Assembly (NCBI RefSeq): GCF_040530035.1
Contig: NZ_JBEWCD010000002.1
Span: 1,860,001 to 1,924,000 of the forward strand
Direction: 5' to 3'
Origin: Roseibium sp. HPY-6
GTDB taxonomy: Bacteria; Pseudomonadota; Alphaproteobacteria; Rhizobiales; Stappiaceae
Length of the DNA stretch: 64,000 bases
The translations under genes were made by a program, and so were the position numbers. Of this stretch, positions 9,640-18,870 are shown in pieces. Position 1 is the stretch's first letter. Each line of letters opens with the position of its first letter. The notes beneath the pieces are model-generated. The model was not told the DNA's origin. It saw only the letters and a list, made by a program, of their open reading frames with translations, and searched no databases.

Positions 9640-10623
9640 ATGAATCTTCGGGACCTGCAATACGTCGCCGCCGTGGCGCACCACAAGAATTTTACCCGTG
9701 CGTCTCGCGCCGTTCATGTTAGCCAGCCGGCTCTTTCAAACCAGATTAAGAAGCTTGAAGCAGAACTCGGGGTTCAGATTTTCGAACGGACCCGCAACGA
9801 AGTTCTGCTGACCAAGTTCGGCGAGCAAATCGTTGATATGGCGCTTGAGATAAATGGTCTGGTTGACCGGATCTCCGAGACCGCGCAGGAGCATCGCAAG
9901 CTGGAGGCAACGCCTTTCCGCCTTGGCATGACGCCGACGCTCGCAGCTTATCTCTCCGGGTATTTTCTCGACATGACTGCGGAGCTCTTTCCGGACCTGA
10001 AATTGGTGATCGTCGAGGAAAAACCGCTCGAATTGTCGCGCATGGTCGAGCAGATGCAATTGGATGCGGCGCTGATTTCGAGAAACAGCCACACAATGAT
10101 CTATGGCGACGCCGGTGAGGAGGCACCTCAATTCACCGCGCTCTGGCAGGAACCGCTCTATCTGGGTATGCGCAAAGATCATGTTCTCGCAAACAAGGAC
10201 GGCATACGCGCGAAAGAGGTTCCGGCTGAATACCTGATCCGCTTCGATGTGCCTTTCGGATACGATCTTGAAAAAGACCTTCCGGCCTCTTCTTCCGATG
10301 CCGCCGAGCGCCTTGGCATCGATGTCAGGTCTGCGCGCTTCGAAACGCTTTGCCGTCACCTGGCGCATACAGATGCCTGCACGATCGTGAATGCGATTGC
10401 TGCGGAGCAATTCAAGCGCGACAACCTTGGGCTGACCTTTGTTCCGTTCGATGATGCGGGCAGGCTGCGCGAACTCGGCGCAATCACGCGCCGGCGATAT
10501 TCGCGTTTCGGCGTCATCTCGTCGATCAGGGCATTCATTGCCCAGTCGCCTCCGTGCGGAACGATCGGAGCGGCTGCCGGCATGTCACGCTCGCCGGTCG
10601 AAAGCGGTGTCGCCGCTTTGTAA
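9640..10623 (+). CDS. LysR-type regulator, OxyR-like
   Basis: This 327-residue regulator has an N-terminal winged helix-turn-helix (about residues 1-60, FTRASRAVHVSQPALSNQIKKL) and a LysR substrate-binding domain. The HTH and overall layout resemble OxyR-type proteins. By eye, the peroxidatic cysteine loop of OxyR has no counterpart: its place is taken by a Cys-free stretch around FDVPFGYDLEKDL. The two cysteines present (LCRHLAHTDAC, near residue 240) align instead with the later helix. Peroxide sensing through the classical disulfide is therefore unlikely. No target gene is divergent to it; the RTX gene lies downstream on the same strand. Confidence 0.88.
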   Translation: MNLRDLQYVAAVAHHKNFTRASRAVHVSQPALSNQIKKLEAELGVQIFERTRNEVLLTKFGEQIVDMALEINGLVDRISETAQEHRKLEATPFRLGMTPTLAAYLSGYFLDMTAELFPDLKLVIVEEKPLELSRMVEQMQLDAALISRNSHTMIYGDAGEEAPQFTALWQEPLYLGMRKDHVLANKDGIRAKEVPAEYLIRFDVPFGYDLEKDLPASSSDAAERLGIDVRSARFETLCRHLAHTDACTIVNAIAAEQFKRDNLGLTFVPFDDAGRLRELGAITRRRYSRFGVISSIRAFIAQSPPCGTIGAAAGMSRSPVESGVAAL

Positions 10624-11050
10624 AGGGCGCTGAACCCTGGCACCGCCCATCCGGTTCGTGAAACTGGCTCCTCAAAAATCATTCTGTCCAATATCGGGCT
10701 GCGTCCGGCGTGGTTTTTTGAACTCTGTCCGACCGCCACCAGGTGTCTTTTCGGCATGCCTCGCTTTGGCGGGAACGCCCGTTTGGATCTGCAAGTGCGA
10801 AATTACTTCACGTTTTTTCCATCTCAGTTGAACAAATAGAATCCGATTTTCATCAAAAACACGCAAAGCCTTGTAAAGTATATAGAAAATTTAAGGTCGC
10901 AGTCACGTCATCCGTGATTATTTCGAAAGGTTATGGCGCGTATTGGCAATATGAATTTCAAGAATTGAGCCACTCGCAACAGATCCATGAGTGCCGGGCG
11001 CCATCGTGCAGAGGGTGTACCCGGGCCACAAAACTCATGGAGATTTCCAA
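10624..11050. other. Intergenic region upstream of the RTX protein gene
   Basis: About 425 bp. The first 180 bp are GC-rich without a supported gene; the remainder is AT-rich and probably holds the promoter of the type I secretion operon. A GGAGA ribosome-binding site at 11039-11043 is 7 bp before the ATG at 11051. Confidence 0.5.
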
Positions 11051-14000
11051 ATGGTATCTGGGATGCTTGCCGGTATTCGGGCGCGATTGCTCACGACGTC
11101 CACACTGGCACAAGAAACAGTTCGTGACGGCCAGTCGCTGACGAACGGCGTTTTCAACAACGTGGTCGTCGACAACACGCCGGCCTTCGTTCTCGACAAC
11201 GACTTTGCGCGTTTTCTGAACTTCGGTCAGGTGACCACCAACAATGCGGCTGCCGCCGTTTCCATCGGTGGTGAAGATGCGCAGGTCTTCAATTTCCGCA
11301 ACGCCCGCATCGAGGCCAACAGCGGTCCTGATGCGCTTGCGACCGGTATTCAGGTCAGCGGCAGTGCGGACATCCGCAACTTCGGCATCGTCGACGGCGA
11401 GTTCAACGGTGTTCAGTTTGCCGATGCTCAATCCTCCGGACGGCTGGATAACTTCAGCGGCGGCGTGATCTCCTCCGACAGCCGTGCAGTCGACATCCAG
11501 GGCGAGGGCGTCAGCGTTCGGAACTTCGGCGACATTGTCGGTACGGGCGATCAGCGCAACGGCACGATCTATACCAACAGCACAGCGGAAGACTTTTCGA
11601 TCAGCAACTTCACAGGCGGAACGATTGACGCCGGTGAAGGCAACCAGGGCGCAGGTATCTCGCTCGAAGTTGGTGATGAGCTGAACGATGTCGTGGAAGG
11701 CACCATCTTCAACGGCTTCGGTGCCGTCATCCAGGGCCGTGGCGACCAAGCTGCCTCCAACACACCGCTTGCCGGTGACGGTATCCGGATTGATGACGGT
11801 GCTGAAGGCGCTGTCCTTGAGACCGATATCTTCAACAGCGGCCTCATCAGCACCGAAAGCAACCAGGGCACAACGGCCGGTATCCGGATTGCCGATGGCG
11901 TTGCGGCCGAGGGCCGGATCTTCAACTCCAGCACAGGCACGATCGAAGGCCCACGCAACGGTCTTTACATTGGTGATGCCGAACATGATCTCAGCGTTCA
12001 GAACTTCGGCACGATCCAGTCCGGTAGCCGTGCGGTGAACATTGACGGGTCCGGTGTCGACCTGCTCAATGGCGGCGACATTGTCGGCACAGGTGATCAG
12101 CGCAACGGCACAATCTATGCCGATGACACAGCGCGTGACTATTCGATCACCAACCTTCCAAACGGTGTCATTGATGCCGGTGAACACAATGACGGTGCCG
12201 GTATCTCCCTGTCGCTGGCAGCGGACGGCAATGGCGACGTTGAAGTGGATAACGCCGGCACGATCAACGGTCGCGGTCAGGCTTCCGCGGGTGCAGGCAC
12301 TGCCGGAGACGGTATCCGGCTGGAAGGGGTTCGCTTGAGCGAAGGTGGTTTTGCCGCCGCACTCTTCACCGGTTCAATCACCAACTCCGGGATTGTCACG
12401 GCGGAAAGCCAGCAAGGTACCGTCGGTGCGTTCCGGGCGGTCAACGGTGTGGACTTCCAGGGTTCTCTGGTGAACGAAGAAGGCGGTGTGTTTGCCGGTG
12501 CGCAAAACGGCGTCTATTTCGGTACCGGCGATCATTCCGGTGGTTCCTTCATCAACCAGGGTATTGTTTCGTCCGACAGCCGGGCACTGAACATCGACGG
12601 CGAAGGCCTGGATGTGGTCAACCAGGGCGCAATCCTGGCGACCGGCACACAGCGGAACGGAACCGTCTATGCCGACGGCACCGCCGACAACTACACCTTC
12701 ACCAACCAGGGAACGGTCGACGCAAACGGTAACAACGCCTCCGGCGTCTCGCTCCAGACCGGTGATGTCGACGGCGATATCGTCTCGGCTTCAATCCTCA
12801 ACCAGGGCGCTATCTTCGGCGGCGGAGACGCAACCGAAGGAAACACGGTCGGCGACGGCCTGCGTCTGTTCTCGAGCGTGGAAGATGCCGGGTTTGCCGG
12901 TCTTGTCGAGAACGAGGGTGTCATAGCCGGTTCGGACGAGTCCGATGCAGCAGCCGGTATCCGGATCGACGGTGGTCTTGATATCCTGGGTGCCATCATC
13001 AACGAGGGCGAGATCTCCGGCAGGGTCAACGCAATTGATGCGCGCGACGCCGGTGACGTTACCATCGTCAACGATGGCGGCATCATCGACGGCAACGTCC
13101 TGCTTGGAGGTGGCGAAGACATCTTCGTCGATCTTGGCCTCGTGGACGGTGTCATCGACGGCGGTGCCGGAGACGATACGCTGATCGCAGGTGATGGCGA
13201 CAACGTTCTCGTTGGCGGTCTTGGCAACGACTTCCTGGACGGCGGAGAAGGTACCGATACGGCAGATTTCTCTGATCTGGATGTCGCGGTGAACGTCAAC
13301 CTCGGTGCCAATGGCAACGGAACGGCAACCCGGGATACCGGCTTTACCGTCCGTGTCGACAATGCCGTGGTTGCAGCGCCTGCCCAGTTCGGATCAGCCA
13401 TTGCCGACGGTGCCGCATTCGTTGATCAGGCTGTTGCCGGAAACCTCTACTACAACATCCACACGTCGGACTTCCCCGGTGGTGAGATCAGAGGTCAGCT
13501 GCTCGTTGACAGCGATGTCACTGAACACGGCATTCGCACGATCGAGCTGTCCGGTGGGCTGGATGCCGCGCAGGAGCCTGGACCGCTTTCCGACAGCGAG
13601 GCAACAGGTGAGGCGACGGTCACGATCGTCCAGAACCTCACAACAGGTGAAGTCACCTATTCGAGCATTCTCGATGTGTCTGGCCTCAACGAAGCGGACC
13701 TTTCGACGCCGATCCCCGGTGTTGTTTCAGCCATCCATCTGCACAACGCGCCAGCCGGCCAGAACGGCCCGGTTGTCCAGGATACGCTTGTGGATGCCGG
13801 AGCGACACTCGATGCCGTGGAGCCGATCACCAACACCGGCGTTGTCGGAGAAGACGTTATCGAAAACCGCGTTGAGACGGATGTCCTCAGCTCGATCGAA
13901 AACGTCATCGGGTCCAACGACGGAGATGTCATCACCGGCAGCGGTTTTGACAACGTCCTGAACGGTGCCGGAGGTGACGACCTGCTCGAAGGTGGCGATG

Positions 14001-14230
14001 GCTCCGACATCTTCGTTGCCAGCCTCGGTGCAGACACCGTTAGCGACTTCGAACTCGGCTCGGATCTGATTTCAGGTGGCGATTTTGCGCCTGATTTCGA
14101 CGTGGCCGAAGTTCTGTCCGGCGCGGTCCAAGATGGCTCGGATGCAGTCCTGTCCTTCGGGTCGGACAGCACACTGCGCCTGGTCAACGTCGACGCGTCG
14201 CAACTGAGCGAAGACGACTTCCTCGTCTAA
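11051..14230 (+). CDS. RTX/CHRD repeat protein, predicted type I secretion substrate
   Basis: This is a 1059-residue acidic, Gly/Asn/Asp-rich protein, probably a secreted beta-helical calcium-binding protein. The ATG at 11051 is chosen over the GTG at 10991 because it has a GGAGA ribosome-binding site. There is no signal peptide. Three tandem repeats of about 182-184 residues begin near residues 142, 324 and 508, each opening with S-SRA(V/L)-I-G-G and containing GTG-QRNGT(I/V)Y. An RTX block (GGAGDDTLIAGDGDNVLVGG) lies near 705-735, a CHRD domain near 765-925 (HTSDFPGGEIRGQL; AIHLHNAPAGQNGPV), and a second RTX block (GAGGDDLLEGGDGSDIF) near 970. The C-terminus ends in a DF-LV-type tail. The ABC exporter and adaptor follow at once. 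Confidence 0.88.
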   Translation: MVSGMLAGIRARLLTTSTLAQETVRDGQSLTNGVFNNVVVDNTPAFVLDNDFARFLNFGQVTTNNAAAAVSIGGEDAQVFNFRNARIEANSGPDALATGIQVSGSADIRNFGIVDGEFNGVQFADAQSSGRLDNFSGGVISSDSRAVDIQGEGVSVRNFGDIVGTGDQRNGTIYTNSTAEDFSISNFTGGTIDAGEGNQGAGISLEVGDELNDVVEGTIFNGFGAVIQGRGDQAASNTPLAGDGIRIDDGAEGAVLETDIFNSGLISTESNQGTTAGIRIADGVAAEGRIFNSSTGTIEGPRNGLYIGDAEHDLSVQNFGTIQSGSRAVNIDGSGVDLLNGGDIVGTGDQRNGTIYADDTARDYSITNLPNGVIDAGEHNDGAGISLSLAADGNGDVEVDNAGTINGRGQASAGAGTAGDGIRLEGVRLSEGGFAAALFTGSITNSGIVTAESQQGTVGAFRAVNGVDFQGSLVNEEGGVFAGAQNGVYFGTGDHSGGSFINQGIVSSDSRALNIDGEGLDVVNQGAILATGTQRNGTVYADGTADNYTFTNQGTVDANGNNASGVSLQTGDVDGDIVSASILNQGAIFGGGDATEGNTVGDGLRLFSSVEDAGFAGLVENEGVIAGSDESDAAAGIRIDGGLDILGAIINEGEISGRVNAIDARDAGDVTIVNDGGIIDGNVLLGGGEDIFVDLGLVDGVIDGGAGDDTLIAGDGDNVLVGGLGNDFLDGGEGTDTADFSDLDVAVNVNLGANGNGTATRDTGFTVRVDNAVVAAPAQFGSAIADGAAFVDQAVAGNLYYNIHTSDFPGGEIRGQLLVDSDVTEHGIRTIELSGGLDAAQEPGPLSDSEATGEATVTIVQNLTTGEVTYSSILDVSGLNEADLSTPIPGVVSAIHLHNAPAGQNGPVVQDTLVDAGATLDAVEPITNTGVVGEDVIENRVETDVLSSIENVIGSNDGDVITGSGFDNVLNGAGGDDLLEGGDGSDIFVASLGADTVSDFELGSDLISGGDFAPDFDVAEVLSGAVQDGSDAVLSFGSDSTLRLVNVDASQLSEDDFLV

Positions 14231-14240
14231 GCCAGTTGCT

Positions 14241-14271
14241 CAGGGTGGCGGTGGCCGCTGTCGCCACCCTG
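14241..14271 (+). terminator. Perfect hairpin between RTX gene and exporter genes (attenuator-like)
   Basis: CAGGGTGGCG at 14241-14250 pairs perfectly with CGCCACCCTG at 14262-14271 (10 bp stem, 11-nt loop), starting 11 bp after the RTX stop codon. A T-run comes only about 12 bp later (14283-14289), so termination is probably partial. This fits an operon in which the substrate is made in excess of its exporter. Confidence 0.65.
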
Positions 14272-14319
14272 TGGCTTTCCAGATTTTTTGACCCGAACCC
14301 CGTGAATTGGAGCAAGCAT

Positions 14320-16059
14320 ATGTTCCGCAAGATCTCTCCTGTCCGGCACGCCTGGTCTTCACTCAGTGCCGGTTTCCTCGCAATCGCGCTCTTCAGCATG
14401 GCGCTGAACATTCTGGCACTCGCCGCACCGCTTTACATGCTTCAGGTCTACGACCGCGTCCTGACCAGCCAGAACATGGATACGCTCATCGCACTCACGC
14501 TGCTGCTTGGCGGCGTCTTTGTGGTCACAGGTCTGCTCGACTGGATCCGACAGCGCATGCTGAACAGGCTGGGCGCAAAGTTCGAGCTGAAAGTCGGCGT
14601 ACCGGTCCTCAATGCCGCCATGCGCCGGAAAGTCGAAGGCAACCTAGCTTCAAGCGACAACTCGATTGAAGACGTCAATGGTTTTCGCGATTTCCTGTCC
14701 GGAAGCACGCTGCTTGCATTTTTCGACGCTCCCTGGATCCCGGTCTATATCGGCGTTCTCTACATCCTTCATCCGTATCTCGGTCATCTGGGATTGGCGG
14801 GCGCAATCGTTCTGACAATTCTTGCTCTCATCAACAATGCGCGCAGCCACAACACGATGATGGAAGCTGCCGAAGCCCGCCGGCGCAGCGACACGCTCTA
14901 CCGGGCTGGCGAGGCAAACGCGGAAATCATCCATGCGATGGGCATGCACAGTGACCTGGCGCACCGCTGGCGCGATCTCCAGCTTGAAGCACATCGGCTG
15001 AAGACACGGGTGAATGATCGCATCTCGACGTTTTCAGTCACCTCCAAAACACTGCGCACCGGACTGCAGTCGGCTATCCTCGGTCTGGGCGCGGCGCTGG
15101 CGATCACTGGTGAAAGTTCTGCCGGTATCATGATTGCCGCAACCATTGTTCTTGGCCGGGCACTTGCCCCCATCGATCAGCTCATCGGGCAATGGAGGAG
15201 CTTTCTTGCAGCGACCGGATCCTACGGCAAGCTGAGAAAACTGGTCCACGACTACCCGGTCGAACCGAAACGCCTTCATCTTCCAAGGCCCCAGGTTTCC
15301 GTGAGTGTCGCAATCCAGAAGGCGGGGCCGCCCACAGCGCAAAACGCGACGCTTTCCGATATTCGCATGAACCTCCAGGCCGGAGACGCTGTTGCGGTGA
15401 TCGGACCGAGCGCATCGGGAAAATCAACGCTCGCCAAGATGCTGGCGGGTGTCTGGGCACCTCAGCGGGGGACAGTGCGCCTCGACGGTAACCCGACCGC
15501 AAAATGGGATCCGGAAGAACTGGGAAGCCATATCGGGTATCTGCCACAGGAAATAGCTCTCTTTGACGGCACCATCCGGGAGAACATCGCACGGTTTGCC
15601 GCCGAGATTGACGACGGACTTGTTCTGGAAGCGGCTCTTGCCGCAGACGTCCACGATCTGATCTCCAATCTGCCCGATGGCTATGAGACCAGGATTGGCA
15701 ACGGTTTTTTCTTGTCCGGCGGACAGCGGCAGCGGATTGCGCTTGCCCGCGCGCTTTATGGAAACCCGTTCCTGTTGGTTCTGGACGAGCCGAATTCGGA
15801 CCTGGATTCCGCCGGTGAGGCCGCGCTTCACAAAGCGATCCGGTCCATGCAGGAGCGCGGCAGCATCGTTGTCATGATGACCCACCGTCCAAGCACGTTG
15901 CAGGTCGTCGACAAGGTGCTGGTTCTCAATAACGGCGTTCAGACAGCTTTCGGAAACCGCGACGATGTCTTGCGCGAAACGAAACGCAACGTTCTCCCGG
16001 CGAGCCGTCAACAAGGCGGCACTATCGACAAACCTGTTCAGGAAAGGGCAGTCCAATGA
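14320..16059 (+). CDS. Type I secretion ABC permease/ATPase (PrtD/HlyB family)
   Basis: This 579-residue inner-membrane ABC exporter half-molecule probably secretes the RTX protein encoded just upstream. The N-terminal membrane domain (about residues 1-300) lacks a C39 peptidase, as in PrtD/HasD exporters for RTX proteins. The ATPase domain shows Walker A IGPSASGKST, the signature LSGGQRQRIALARAL and Walker B LLVLDEPNSDLD. The ATG at 14320 follows GGAG at 14309-14312; an upstream in-frame start at 14236 would sit inside the hairpin. Its stop overlaps the adaptor start (ATGA). An outer-membrane TolC partner is not in the window. Confidence 0.93.
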   Translation: MFRKISPVRHAWSSLSAGFLAIALFSMALNILALAAPLYMLQVYDRVLTSQNMDTLIALTLLLGGVFVVTGLLDWIRQRMLNRLGAKFELKVGVPVLNAAMRRKVEGNLASSDNSIEDVNGFRDFLSGSTLLAFFDAPWIPVYIGVLYILHPYLGHLGLAGAIVLTILALINNARSHNTMMEAAEARRRSDTLYRAGEANAEIIHAMGMHSDLAHRWRDLQLEAHRLKTRVNDRISTFSVTSKTLRTGLQSAILGLGAALAITGESSAGIMIAATIVLGRALAPIDQLIGQWRSFLAATGSYGKLRKLVHDYPVEPKRLHLPRPQVSVSVAIQKAGPPTAQNATLSDIRMNLQAGDAVAVIGPSASGKSTLAKMLAGVWAPQRGTVRLDGNPTAKWDPEELGSHIGYLPQEIALFDGTIRENIARFAAEIDDGLVLEAALAADVHDLISNLPDGYETRIGNGFFLSGGQRQRIALARALYGNPFLLVLDEPNSDLDSAGEAALHKAIRSMQERGSIVVMMTHRPSTLQVVDKVLVLNNGVQTAFGNRDDVLRETKRNVLPASRQQGGTIDKPVQERAVQ

Positions 16060-17426
16060 AAGAACTGACACTTTCTCATCAAAACCGCCACGTCTCGCAC
16101 CTTTCGCAGAAAACAGATGATGTGAAAGAAATTGGCGAACCGCGCATCGGTTTCCTTGTCTTTCTCGGGTTCGTCGTTCTGGCGCTTTTTGTGGGAGGAG
16201 CCGCCTACTGGTCTCTTCAGACAAAACTCGACGGTGCGGTTGTTGCCCAGGCGTCCTTTGTTGTAGACGGAAATCGCAAGACGGTTCAGCATCTCGACGG
16301 CGGTATCGTGCGCGAGTTGTTCGTCACAGATGGCGATATCGTGGAAGCGGGTCAGCCGCTTGTGGTCTTCGACAGCACCGAGGCAGATGTTGATCTTACC
16401 GTCTTAAGCAGTCAGATCGGAGAGCTCACCGCGCGTCGTGCCCGTCTTCTTGCGCAGATCAGCCAGGCGGGAGCTTTTCGCAGAAGCGATGTCGAAGCGC
16501 TCATTGTAGAAGATGTCCCCGATGTTCTCTGGGAGAGCGCCTATCTCACCCAGAAAAGAGTGTTCGACACCGAGGCACGGGCCCGGTCCAGCGAAAAAGA
16601 CGTTCTGAAACGGCGCATTAACGCGCTGCAGGACGAAATAGCCGGCCTGGAAGAACAGCGCCGGTCCAACGAGCGCCAGCACGCGATTTCCACCAGTGAA
16701 CTGGAATCCCTGCAGACCCTGTTTGAAAAAGGGCTCGTGACGGCAGCAAGGATCAATTCCATTCGCTTGGAAATCGAACGTCTGGTCGGGCTTGAGGCCG
16801 CGCTGAGAACAGATCAGGCGCGCGCGCGCAATGAAATTGGCGAATTGGAGCTCAATGACGTCAGTGCGCAGAAACAGAGACTTGAAGCGGCGACGGAGGG
16901 TCTCGCTGCGGTCGAGGGACAGCTCGCTGCCGTGGAACCGCAATTCAAGGGTGCGGTGGAACGCCAGAAACGCGTCGTCGTGAGTGCGCCCGTCAGCGGC
17001 ACCGTCGTCAACATGGCGCTGCATACGCTGGGCGGTGTGGTCAGGCCGGGAGAGGATATTCTCGAGCTTGTGCCGCTCAGCGAAGAACTGGTTGTCGAAG
17101 CACGCATCAACACAGCCGACATCGAGAAGCTTTCCGTCGGGCAGGCGTCTCGCATACGCCTCAGTGCGTTTGACCAGGAAGAGATCCCCGAAGCAAAGGG
17201 ACGCATTTTCGATATCTCCGCTGATGCAGTCACGGACGAGCGGACAGGAGACGCCTTTTATGTGGCGCGTATCAGGCTGGACGCGAAACAGTCGGCCGAT
17301 GTCGACAAGCTGGAACTTGTTCCGGGAATGCCGGCGGATCTCTTCATTAGAACGGGAGAGCGCACCGCGCTCAGCTACCTCGCCCAACCGCTCAGCGAGA
17401 GACTGTCACGCACTTTCATCGAGTGA
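16056..17426 (+). CDS. HlyD-family type I secretion periplasmic adaptor
   Basis: This 456-residue membrane-fusion protein bridges the ABC exporter to a TolC-like channel. A short cytosolic N-terminus is followed by one membrane helix (about residues 30-52, FLVFLGFVVLALFVGGAAYW), a biotinyl-lipoyl-like segment (VQHLDGGIVRELFVTDGD), a long alpha-helical coiled-coil hairpin (about 110-290), and a C-terminal beta-barrel with VVVSAPVSGTVVNM. The start overlaps the exporter stop by 4 bp. A strong terminator follows, closing the operon. Confidence 0.93.
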   Translation: MKELTLSHQNRHVSHLSQKTDDVKEIGEPRIGFLVFLGFVVLALFVGGAAYWSLQTKLDGAVVAQASFVVDGNRKTVQHLDGGIVRELFVTDGDIVEAGQPLVVFDSTEADVDLTVLSSQIGELTARRARLLAQISQAGAFRRSDVEALIVEDVPDVLWESAYLTQKRVFDTEARARSSEKDVLKRRINALQDEIAGLEEQRRSNERQHAISTSELESLQTLFEKGLVTAARINSIRLEIERLVGLEAALRTDQARARNEIGELELNDVSAQKQRLEAATEGLAAVEGQLAAVEPQFKGAVERQKRVVVSAPVSGTVVNMALHTLGGVVRPGEDILELVPLSEELVVEARINTADIEKLSVGQASRIRLSAFDQEEIPEAKGRIFDISADAVTDERTGDAFYVARIRLDAKQSADVDKLELVPGMPADLFIRTGERTALSYLAQPLSERLSRTFIE

Positions 17427-17432
17427 CGTATG

Positions 17433-17469
17433 GCCGGGACCCCGGGTCAGGGGTCCCGGCCCGATTTTT
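17433..17469 (+). terminator. Terminator of the type I secretion operon
   Basis: GCCGGGACCCC at 17433-17443 pairs perfectly with GGGGTCCCGGC at 17450-17460 (11 bp stem, 6-nt loop), followed by CCGATTTTT. It starts 6 bp after the adaptor stop codon. Confidence 0.9.
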
Positions 17470-17835
17470 GATTTGTCATTCTTTATCTGTGTTTCACTTG
17501 CGAAGGATGCGCTGCACCACGTCTGTGTGTGTTCGCGCAAAAGCCGATACTTTTCTTGCCAAAAACGGAAAGTATCTGGCCCTATATCTCAATTTACATT
17601 CCTAAACTAATTAATGACTATGAGCCGATAACGATAAAACGGCCTCTCGTTTGTCGCAGCATGCGTGCGTGGTGATAGTGTCTCCCGAGGGAAGGCGCCG
17701 GTTGCTTGTTCGCGGTCACCTGGTCTGCCGGCCGGCGTTATGACGCCGCTGAAAATACTGCGTCAACTGGTCCATGGGTCGTCTGGCGGTAAGTGGATAA
17801 AAGACTGTGAGCGTGTCTCACTTGGAGGAGGAATC
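17470..17835. other. Leader region of the TRAP transporter operon
   Basis: About 365 bp. AT-rich sequence around 17580-17640 is a likely promoter region. The open frame that runs upstream of dctP in this region has no start supported by a ribosome-binding site. No binding-site motif was recognised. Confidence 0.45.
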
Positions 17836-18870
17836 ATGAGCAACTTTAAGAAATTGATCCTGGGGGCCGCAATGATGGTGTTCAGCGGAACGCCCGTTCT
17901 GGCAGCTGATCACGAATTCAAGCTGCACCATTTCATTGGTGAAAAAGCCCCTGCACATGCGCAGATGCTGGTGCCCTGGGCAAAGCGCGTGGAAGAAAAT
18001 TCCGGCGGCAAGGTCTCGATCGAAATCTATCCGGCAATGACGCTGGGAGGCCGTCCGCCCGAACTGATCAATCAGGTCCGCGATGGTGTCGTTGATCTCG
18101 TCTGGACCGTGAATGGATATACGCCAGGCCTCTTCCCGCGGTCGGAAGTGTTCGAATTGCCGGGCGTCCACAAGAACGACACCGCGGCGACAAATCTGGC
18201 GCTGAAAGAGTTGTTCGAGAGCGACCTGAAGGATGACTACAAGGGTGTGGAAGTCATGTTTCTGCACGTTCATGCGGGGCAGGGCATCCATATGACCGAC
18301 ACCGAGGTCAGATCTCCGGCCGATCTTGAAGGCAAGAAGATCCGTATTCCGACCCGCACAGGCGCCTGGGTCATTGAAGCGCTCGGAGCGTCTCCCGTCG
18401 CAATGCCGGTTCCGGAGCTGCCGACGGCCCTTCAGAAAGGCGTTATCGATGGCGCGATGATCCCCTGGGAGATCATTCCGCCGCTGAAGATCCAGGAGCA
18501 GACCGAATTCCAGATCGAAGGCGCGGACAAGGAACGCTTCGGAACAACGGTCTTTCAGGTGTCCATGAACAAGGCGCGCTGGGACGCGCTGCCGGATGAC
18601 ATCAAGCAGGCATTTCTCGATGCGTCCGACACGGCATGGGCGGAAGAGGTCGGCAACATCTGGGCCGGTGCGGATGATTTCGGGATCGGTCTGGCAACGA
18701 AAGCCGGCAATAAACACATTACGCTGACGCCGGAAGAGACTGCAGCCTTTAACGAGGTTCTGGCGCCAGTGGTCGACCGCTGGGTGAACGAAGTTGCCGA
18801 AAAAGGCATTGATGGCAACGCCCTGGTCGAAAAAGCCAAGGCTGCAGTTGCCGGCAACGCGTCCAATTGA
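17836..18870 (+). CDS. dctP: TRAP transporter solute-binding protein (DctP family)
   Basis: This 344-residue periplasmic protein captures a carboxylate substrate for a TRAP transporter. The ATG at 17836 follows GGAGGAGGAATC, a strong ribosome-binding site. The signal peptide MSNFKKLILGAAMMVFSGTP ends near LAA-DHEF. The family's conserved IRIPTRTGAWV stretch with its carboxylate-binding Arg lies near residue 173, followed by the LPTALQKGVIDGAM segment. The substrate cannot be predicted; the neighbouring pca/pob genes make an aromatic acid possible, but they are on the opposite strand. The stop overlaps the next start by 1 bp. Confidence 0.93.
   Translation: MSNFKKLILGAAMMVFSGTPVLAADHEFKLHHFIGEKAPAHAQMLVPWAKRVEENSGGKVSIEIYPAMTLGGRPPELINQVRDGVVDLVWTVNGYTPGLFPRSEVFELPGVHKNDTAATNLALKELFESDLKDDYKGVEVMFLHVHAGQGIHMTDTEVRSPADLEGKKIRIPTRTGAWVIEALGASPVAMPVPELPTALQKGVIDGAMIPWEIIPPLKIQEQTEFQIEGADKERFGTTVFQVSMNKARWDALPDDIKQAFLDASDTAWAEEVGNIWAGADDFGIGLATKAGNKHITLTPEETAAFNEVLAPVVDRWVNEVAEKGIDGNALVEKAKAAVAGNASN

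Noticed and set aside
10958..12187. 409-residue minus-strand open frame opposite the RTX gene
   Set aside because: It mirrors the repeated Gly/Asp codons of the RTX gene, has no ribosome-binding site and no family resemblance; a composition shadow.
11474..12600. Long-period DNA repeats considered as a CRISPR or satellite
   Set aside because: Periods of 546 and 552 bp are in frame and explained by protein repeats in the RTX gene; no short direct repeats with unique spacers were seen anywhere.
17665..17835. 57-codon N-terminal extension of dctP
   Set aside because: The ATG at 17836 has a strong ribosome-binding site and begins a clean signal peptide, which the extension would bury.
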